Below, piece by piece: positions 56,418 to 64,000 of a DNA stretch of 64,000 nucleotides. Numbering within the stretch: position 1 is the stretch's first letter; every line of letters starts with the position of its first letter. Source of the DNA: Metarhizium brunneum (taxonomy: Eukaryota; Ascomycota; Sordariomycetes; Hypocreales; Clavicipitaceae); assembly GCF_013426205.1 (NCBI RefSeq), contig NC_089427.1, positions 1,798,001 to 1,862,000 of the forward strand, given 5' to 3'. Made by a program: the position numbers and the translations under genes. The notes under the pieces were generated by a model that was not told the origin of the DNA, ran no database searches, and saw only the letters and a list, made by a program, of their open reading frames with translations.

Positions 56418-57636
56418 CGAGATGCGTTTGGTGGTTCACGGGACGAGTTCTAATTTTTTCATAGTAAACATGACCTAGTTTTCTCTAATACCCTTGATGC
56501 GCACTTATGCTGCCGCTCGCTTCGGGAGCGAAACGGCTAATCTAGCACGCCACTTATTTCATATTGTGTTTACAGAATCAATCGAGGAGTTATATCAATT
56601 TTTTCGTTGTTTCAAAATTTGTCTCCCGTTTTGATTTCCTTGAGGCGCAGGGGCAAGATACATTGCCGTTTGTTTCAAATCAGACAATCTGGTTGGGCTG
56701 GGACAGGGTGGTTGATGTATGAATATTTCTTTGCCCAGGAAGGAGAAGGTCACAACATTGATGACAGTCTTTAATGGCGTCTTTGAGACCAGCTATTTTG
56801 CAGCTTCGCCGAGCAGAGTTGTTGTACACGAGCATGCCATGGTTATGGCTTTCAGCCAGGCATGTGTGCGAATACACGGAGAAGGAGGGGAGAGATACAA
56901 GTGAAGTGGCGACAACGGACACACAAAAAGAAAAGAAAGAAAAAAGAGAAAGGGGGGACACTTCAACATACAAAAGGTGTGACGTGGCTGGGATGATGGG
57001 ATGCAGGGTGAGCCAGGACGGGCCGGGGGTTTAGTTTTGCAGAAACAATGGGAGCGGCGAACATATTTGTTGTCACTAGTCGGGTATCAGAGAGCCGAGG
57101 TGTCTCTTGACCTGACTAAAAGTTCCAGGTATTTATTTAGCTTATGAATTTCACGATGGGATATTCCTGAGACAAATCTGTACAACTCATGACACGAAAC
57201 AAGCGTTGCCAAACGTGGCAACGTTGCGTCTTGAGTTGTACCTCGAGGAAGATTGGTGGCGACATGAAAACGAGGAGGTTGAAGCTGGGGCTGGTGATTG
57301 TGGTGAAGTGGCTTGTGTAAATTGGTCCACGATTGTTTTGAAGGCACAGAGTAAACATGGTTTCTAAACCAGTGCAGTTTCTGAATCAGTTGGCTCATGA
57401 CGAAATACTTGCTAATGCCCTTTTCAAGCCTTTCGCAGCGTCTTCGTTTTGTTGCAAGTTGCCAAGCCAGTACAGTGTCCAGTACAGTGCGAAGTGTCAA
57501 AACGAAAACGCGGTGGGAGCGTCGAATCGGCGCGTCGCTCCCCCCAGAGACGCAAGACGCAGCTCGATTAAAGCCCATATTTTCTCTGAGAAGCAAAAAA
57601 GGGACATCACACGCTCCTTCGAGGCTCTCCCCAAAA
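56418..57636. other. Intergenic region before ORC3
   Basis: 1.2 kb. The first 50 bp may be a terminal intron of the PWWP gene. A purine-rich run (AAAAGAAAAGAAAG type) lies at about 56923-56960. The minus-strand frame at 57087-57596 shows no family features. No gene is supported. Confidence 0.5.
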
Positions 57637-60166
57637 ATGGATCAGGGAGACGAGCCTCGGGATACCTTTGCCCAAGAAGACCACCAGGTATGCCGGTCCC
57701 TAGCCCCATGCTCACTTCGCCCATGAGTTGGTGATAACCGGCGCCCGTGACATCTAGGTCGCTTACATCTTTGACCCGGACCAAGACGACAATGCTCGTC
57801 GGGAACCAAGGGCGCCGAAAAGACGGCGAGTGTCCAAGGGCGCTGCCAAGAAGAGCGTACAAGCTGATGAGGCGCCGCTCTTTGTGCCGTTGCTCAACGG
57901 TGCCGAGCAGGAGGCGTTTGTGAGGTTGAGGCAGACGAGATTCGAGGAGGCCTGGGAAATGGTTGATCATAGAATCCAGGTACACAAGGGGACTTTTTTT
58001 TTTTTTTTTTTTCATTCAAGCAAAAAGACAGGCGGTAGCTGACGCAGCGTAGGCGATTTTGAGAGAATCCAACTCGGCGACTTTGGACCAAGTCTCGGCG
58101 TTTGTGAATGATGCTGCGGCCGCAGGGTATGCATGCGGTGTATTTCCAAACGTGATTATGGCACGGCTGAAGCTAATTGATTCTGGGACAAGTATCGACC
58201 AGATACCCTCTGCGTTTGTCGTGACGGGGCCGAATATCGCCTCGCAGGGCTTGTTGTTTGAACAGCTCTCCGAGACATTGGGCCAGCAGCCCGCGAGTCG
58301 GTTTGTGCGGCTGAAGTCCTCGGAGGCGGTGACGCTCAAGGCCGCGCTGAAGAAGACGATTAGAGATGCCATGGCGATGACGGGAGATGCCGAGGACGAG
58401 GAGATGCAAATTGATGAGGCGCCGAACGTAAGCCCCCCCCCTTTACAATATGTTATCTTTGTTTGCATTGCTCAACCGGGAGATGGGAGTTTAGGGCCGA
58501 CGATATCTAGAGTACGACCTGGAGGCGTTGGAGGCTTTCATCAAGCCGCTTAGATGTGAGCACGTCTTCGTGGCGTTTCAGGACAGCGAGGGCTTTGACA
58601 GCGGCCTGCTGTCCGACTTGATTACTCTCTTCCAGTACGTGCTGTGTCTGTCCGTCATTGCTCTGCGGCTAAGTCTGTTCTAGCTCTTGGCGCCCTCGGA
58701 TCCCATTCACTCTGCTGTTTGGCATCGCTACCTCGGTGGAGTTGCTGCAAGCACGCCTGCTCAAGTCGGCCTGCCGGCTGGTATACGGCGCGCAGTTCGA
58801 TGCCGCCCAGGCTGGCAACATCCTCGAAACAGTCTTCAAGGGGGCCGTTGCCGCCGCTGATGTCCCCTTGATATTGGGCGGCCCTCTTCTCCAGAGCATG
58901 CTGGATCGACAGCATGAGCAAGTAGCTGGCATTCAATCATTTACTAGCTCCCTAAAGGTATTTCGCGACCTTATCCCCCCTTCTCTTCTGGCTCTGGCGT
59001 TTTGGTTTCTGATATAGATGTCTGACTTGGTCAAGTACGCATACATGTGTCACTTCTACGCAAACCCACTCAGCATCCTTTGCTCCTCTGATGGAGACGA
59101 CGCTCCCCAGGCAGAGCACCTCGAAGCAGCTCGTAATCTACCTTCATTTCGGCACGCTGTCGAGCGGGAAGTAGAGAAAAACACGAGTGAATCACTCCAG
59201 CACGCCAAGTCTCTGCTTGACAACAACGAGTATCTCCTCGACCAAATTAGACGGGGGCACAGTAACAAGCAAACCTGGGCAGGGAGATACCTCCGGTCCC
59301 TACTGATAGTACGAGCTGCGGGTGCACAACGGGGGTCTTTCTCAAGAGCATATGTCGACGGTCTGGAGGGAAGCGCTTCGATGCCCTCTGAACAGTCTTC
59401 CCTGGCAGCGTTTATCCGCAGGATGAACCCAGATGAATTATCCAGAGTACTGGGTGATATCATTAGTATTTTCAAAGAGGGGGACGCAATCCTGCGTTTG
59501 GGCCCATCTATAGACGAGCAGGATCAACAAGTGCAAACGACACTGGAGACCAAACTTGAGGAACTGGAGCGGCTCAAAGCCAAGGCAGACGAACAAGGAA
59601 CGCCGCTACGAAGCAAATATAGTGGACAAAGCAAAATCATGCGCACAACCGTCATCGCGCAAAAGGTCCAGCTGAGTCGGGACTCTGCGGCTCTTCGCGA
59701 TGATGATAAGGCATTTACTGAGATTGTCGACCAAGTGACGGATGTACTGTCTGCGTATCATCCGGATACAAACGCCACCGAGGTCATGTTTGCCGAGTGC
59801 TGGCTCTACGACTCCAAGTCACCTTCGCGGCAAGTATTTGTTCCTCGACCACGGGCTGTGTTTGAGCGTAGTCTCGGTCGTCCGCACGACTATCTGGGAT
59901 GCTCATGCTGCAAAACTGATGGCGGGGGCCTGCAGGCAACTCTCCCTTCAACGTCTATCCTGTACCAGCTGTACCTTGAAACAGGGAACTTGATCAACGT
60001 GGCAGACTTGTGGTCAGCCTTTCATACCCTAGTGAATGAGAAGGAAGATGATGATCGGAAAGCGTTGGTGATGTTTTATCGGGGTCTTGCGGAGCTCCGG
60101 GCTCTAGGATTCGTAAAGAGTAGTAAGAAAAAGGTAGATCATATTGCCAAGGTGAAGTGGCTGTAG
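57637..60166 (+). CDS. ORC3: Origin recognition complex subunit 3 (ORC3/Latheo family), 736 aa
   Basis: Six exons: 57637-57687, 57758-57979, 58053-58427, 58495-58634, 58684-58957 and 59018-60166 (737 codons); all junctions keep frame. ORC marks replication origins and loads MCM helicase with Cdc6 and Cdt1; Orc3 is an ATPase-fold subunit that lacks ATP-binding motifs. Family features: ADEAPLFVPLLNG and FEEAWEMVDHRIQ near the N-terminus, SAFVVTGPNIASQGLLFEQL in place of a Walker loop, EYDLEALEAFIKP, IPFTLLFGIATSVELLQARL, and the winged-helix C-terminus (YQLYLETGNLINVADLWSAF ... ALVMFYRGLAELRALGFVKS). The basic cluster PKRRRVSKGAAKK near residue 35 should be a nuclear signal. Intron 2 carries a T19 homopolymer in its middle, a likely length-variable site. 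A low Ser/Cys-rich stretch (DYLGCSCCKTDGGG) near 640 is normal for the fungal family. Confidence 0.92.
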
Positions 60167-63100
60167 AAAATTAACCTGCATAGTCCGCTTGTACATACAT
60201 ACATAAACCTGCTCATTTGGAAATGAGGCTTCTAAAAATAATACAATTTCAAGCTGAAAAATGATCATGCAGTAGGTTCCGGCTGAAGTAGACAAAGACA
60301 AGGTGCACTTAGACGGTGACACGGCCAAAGTAATGTGTCCGTTCAGTAAGCTGCAGCTTTTTTTTTTTTTTTTTTTTTTGGCAAGAAAAAAAAATCATTT
60401 TCTGATATGTCTCCGACCCAATGATCACCAAGAGAAGAGCGTTCGCAATGTGACGAGAATCGTCTGCCAAGAATCAAATTTACGAATTAGCATGTGCTCT
60501 CTTGTATGAGGGCTTCACCGAGCCAATACCCGAAGTCCCCGCGTAATTAAACGTCTTTTATTGCAAGACACATGACACATTTGGCTAGTTATCAACCAAC
60601 ATTTCTACAGCGCCTGCCTGGAAGAGCAGGAACAACGACGACGCGGACCAACCAAGAGAGGGGTCTCACAAGGACAAGCACAGGCCTCTACTAAGAGTCA
60701 GCCTGGCTAATAATTAAGGCAAGGTCGGCTAGCCCATCCACGATTAACGGTTGAATTCGTGAAACCGATAAGGACTCCGGGGCGAACAGACAAAATGGCG
60801 TCGGAACGAAATTACACATGCACAGAAATAGAAAATGCGGCGTATTTGTACTGAGGAACTTCACGGGTAAACTAGAACACTCCCACGCAGAGAAGAAGAA
60901 GAAGAAGTTGAGCAGCGGACGAGGGTAATGCCGGGGAGTAAATGAGACATCTGACGGAGCGCTGAAATTGAGGGATGCTAAAAAAAGAAGCCAGAGTTGT
61001 TGAGATTGGTGTGTGAGGGAGAGACATTTTGACCCGCATTGGGCACTGGGCTTTTGCCAGGAGATGAGCGAGGCTTTTGATTTTCGAGTCAGCAGAGACG
61101 AGACAAGCATGCTGATGAGTCTCGTGCGTTTAGTGGATCGAATGTCTGTTTGCTCGACTACGCGGAGACACAGTCAGAGTGAGATTTGTGCGAGTCGTGC
61201 GTCATGATTCTTGTGTGAACTTGGTGCGGGCGACGATGGTTGATGCCTTGACCTGGTCGAATGTCTCGGACGAGAGGCGTTGGGCTGGCGGAGTGAGTGC
61301 TCACGGGTTGGGTCATGAGCAACCCATGTCGTCGTGTTATTTGCGTTTTCAGAGAGACTATGACCATGTGGACAAGTGACGACCGGGTAGAGCGGGACAA
61401 TGGACGCATTTTGCCGTTTTTGCCTGACGCTCGTCATGTTGATGATGTCTTCACGGTGGCCGTTGTGCCCCTATGATGCCGACAGACCGAATGCTCTCAA
61501 GCAGTGCTGCTGGGTTAATGTGGAATGCCGCGAGTGCACTATTCCTTGCTCGGCGTCCAATAGCTACTAATGCACACACATTAAGCGGATGCAAGTATGG
61601 CGTCTTCGATACCGCCGCAACTACGGCGGAGTATACGGAGTAGTATAGACCAGTCCATACGCCAATTCTTAGCCAGTAGTCAACAGCATCGACACATTGA
61701 ACGGTGTATTGGCTTGGCTTCCTCCGCTGTGCATTTGGGGCTGGGTTAGGTGTCGCGGAGCAATATCCCATTTCGTCTGGCAATAGTCAGGTAATATGCA
61801 ATACTATGTTGTGTTGGATATCACGGGCCATGTCTTGCACGTGCAACAACTAGACGGGAGGATCTCCGTTTCGAAGTCCAAGGTCTTCTTGCGGAGATTA
61901 GGGCGCGAATCGACCTTGCTATGGCACGATATCTCTGCCGTGAGCAGGGAAGAGAGGCACTCTGTACAAGCTGATTCGCCCATCTGCCTCGGATAACTGG
62001 ATAGGGCTAGTGTTTCGATGGCTATAGTTGCTATTTGTGGAAGTAATTGATTGTGAAGTAATGGTACTCCGTATGGTAGTGCGGAGTACTTCCAAGGTCG
62101 TTTGCTGTCGATGGGCTTGTCCGTCTTTGCTTTATTTTGCTTTGCTCGGGTTCGTCTTGCCTCGTCTCGCTTCGTCTTGCTTTATTGATTTGCTGGTCAC
62201 ATTCCAGACGTCGATGACTGGGCCTGTTAGCTTGGGCACTTGAGCAGTTTGAGTTGCCTTGGCTTCTGCGCTGTCTCTGATTACGGACCAGTCGCACGTC
62301 GTCGTTGCTGTGGTCCAGTAGTCCAATAGTCCAACCTGTTCCATCTGTGTCTGTGAGTTTGGTGAGTCTGTCCCATGTTGGCCTCTTGTCCTGGACCCCT
62401 GGTGGGTTCAGGCTTCGCATCCACTTCTGTCTGGGGGAGAAAGAGTCCTCGAGGCAGTTACTATCAAAATCGCAATCGTTCCAAGATTCGCTTCCGCCTT
62501 CGGGAAGGAGCTTCCCTGTCCAGATGGGCGTCTAGATATCCACGGAGTACCCGGCACTGCCAGCCAAGTGTTCGCCAGGTGCAAAGATGCTCCATCTTTA
62601 GACTTCGACATCTGGACCCCGGCCCAGCCTCAACATTGTTGGTTCTCTGTCCTCCATAACCCAACCACTGACCTGCAGCTGGTGACGTGCAAGGCACATT
62701 GCCCAGCGACAGGGACAAGCTACAAGTAATATTGCAACATTGAACCGTCCCTCATCTCTACTTCCCCTTATCTACTCCGTACTCGTATGCCCTCATTGCC
62801 CATCTCCTCTTTGGCATTGGGAGCCAGCAAAGGTCCATCGCATACAACCCAGCATGGACCTCGTCTCCAATCCTCCAGCTACCACAACCACACACTGCCC
62901 GACACCCATGTCCGGCTTATGTCTCACTTCTAGACTGCGTCCGTCGCATAAACCACGAGACGGCTGATGTTCTTTTTCTCTTTAGCATTCTACTTACTCG
63001 GCGGAATACTTGCCTCTAGTTGACAGATCCCTGTCCACTTATGTATCTTAACTACAGGCATCCGTTCTGCTACAGAATAGACAAGGCTGGGGCTCGCCGA

Positions 63101-64000
63101 CGGGCATTATAACAAGGTGCCCATTCTGCAAGGGAAGAACGAGCCAAGACTGGCCACTCGCGTGGCTCTTGCTGCCAACAATGCATCGAGGAACCATGAC
63201 GATGATGATGACCGTCCGGGTTCCGGGGTCGATGTTGGTGGACGCACGAAGATGCTAGTACTGGAGTCTCCACCAACAACACGATCCTCTACTCCGAATG
63301 CTGCACCCGCCACCCTGGCAAGCGAGACAAAGGTTCACGCTTTGCCCTTACCAGCAGTCCTCTCCTCGCCTTACTTCATTGTTCGTACCCTCCAGCTAGG
63401 GGCCACCTTAGGACCAGCTATAGCACCTGCGTCCCCATCTCGGGCCTGGTCGATGTACTTAGTACGCAGTGCGCCATGCGATAGGCCCTGACGCAGGTCT
63501 GCTTTGTATGTGTTGGCCGCTTGTGCCGCACCTACTGGCTTGAGCCTGCGCCTTGCCTGCCGCCTCCATTTCGCTCCAGCACTTACAACCCAGCAACCAG
63601 CCAGTCAGTCGCTCATAATCTCCTTGGCTGGCACGACACGCAACACGATTGTCATGTACCAACCAACTAACACAGAAAAACTCATTAGACCGGCTCCAGC
63701 GAGACCATCATGGTCTGTACATAGGAGCAGGTGGAGACCAAGGCACGCCCCCCCGCGCCATCCCATGCCACGGCCATCCATGGGTGGTTCATGGCTCATA
63801 CAAGATGGGGAACAGCTGAAATCCAGGACTTTTGAGTGTCAGTCTGCTTTACTGGCGCTGCCGGGTGCGGTTAAACGGGACCATAGGACGATTTAGTACT
63901 GGGCCGGTGAGGGTTAATACAAGAGGGCTGGGACGCTTTTACACTGCATGTAACAATAAAACCCTTGGAAGTCGAGTTCGTCTCACTTCATTGATAACCA
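60167..64000. other. Gene-poor right end
   Basis: 3.8 kb in which I can support no gene. Notable content: T22 run at 60358-60379, an AGA repeat at 60891-60907, TACGGAGTA at 61634-61642, TACTCCGTA at 62065-62073 with a nearby partial copy at 62081, TTCGTCTTGC/CTTTGCTT near-tandem repeats at about 62125-62185, and TACTCCGTAC at 62773-62782. Frames at 61451-61783, 63117-63491 and 63504-63896 lack family features and codon regularity. Confidence 0.5.

Noticed and set aside
60691..61110. Minus-strand frame in the gene-poor right end
   Set aside because: Contains a Phe run from an AGA microsatellite and no family features.

Overview
The window reads as nuclear DNA of a filamentous ascomycete, most likely a Sordariomycete of the Hypocreales type. 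Genes are interrupted by short introns of about 50-110 nt with GTRNGT donors, CTAAC/CTGAC branch points and YAG acceptors. Codon use is moderately GC-rich, genes lie singly on both strands with 0.15-3.8 kb between them, and the conserved proteins resemble Pezizomycotina families. There is no operon, CRISPR array or convincing tRNA/rRNA gene.

Layout. 1-590: edge of a minus-strand retroelement, probably an LTR with the start of gag. 2.3-2.9 kb: small unknown protein. 4.4-6.4 kb: seven-exon amidase. 9.3-11.9 kb: glutamine:fructose-6-phosphate amidotransferase (chitin precursor synthesis). 12.6-13.5 kb: proteasome beta-7. 14.2-15.3 kb: mitochondrial two-HMG-box protein. 15.7-17.1 kb: unknown Pro/Ser-rich protein. 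18.7-19.8 kb: ERG26-type sterol dehydrogenase. 21.0-24.8 kb: LIM/RhoGAP protein of the LRG1 type. 28.4-30.1 kb: multi-pass membrane protein with an alpha/beta-hydrolase region. 37.4-38.1 kb: conserved unknown. 38.8-40.7 kb: UBE2Z-like ubiquitin-conjugating enzyme. 42.6-44.0 kb: RFC2. 44.1-45.7 kb: coiled-coil unknown. 46.7-53.4 kb: spliceosomal helicase BRR2. 54.5-56.4 kb: PWWP protein. 57.6-60.2 kb: ORC3. 60.2-64.0 kb: no gene seen.

Most of these are single-copy housekeeping genes for DNA replication (RFC2, ORC3), splicing (BRR2), proteolysis (PRE4, UBE2Z-like), cell wall and polarity (GFA1, LRG1), sterols (ERG26) and mtDNA packaging. They do not form a pathway cluster.

The exception is an accessory-looking stretch at about 30.1-37.3 kb. 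It holds an unrecognised 464-aa coiled-coil protein and, on the minus strand, a decayed homocitrate synthase that I reconstructed exon by exon. That copy is split into at least 16 pieces, including 5- and 7-nt microexons and a GC-AG intron. It has an in-frame TAG where Gln is expected and one acceptor AG changed to AA, and its N-terminal part is badly degraded. Its intron density is unlike every neighbour, and this is the most interesting object in the window. Smaller oddities are a 19-bp inverted repeat enclosing interstitial TTAGGG repeats, a dispersed 9-mer TACTCCGTA/TACGGAGTA, and paired MluI (MCB) boxes upstream of RFC2.

All exon boundaries come from reading splice signals and protein continuity by eye. 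No alignment or database search was run.
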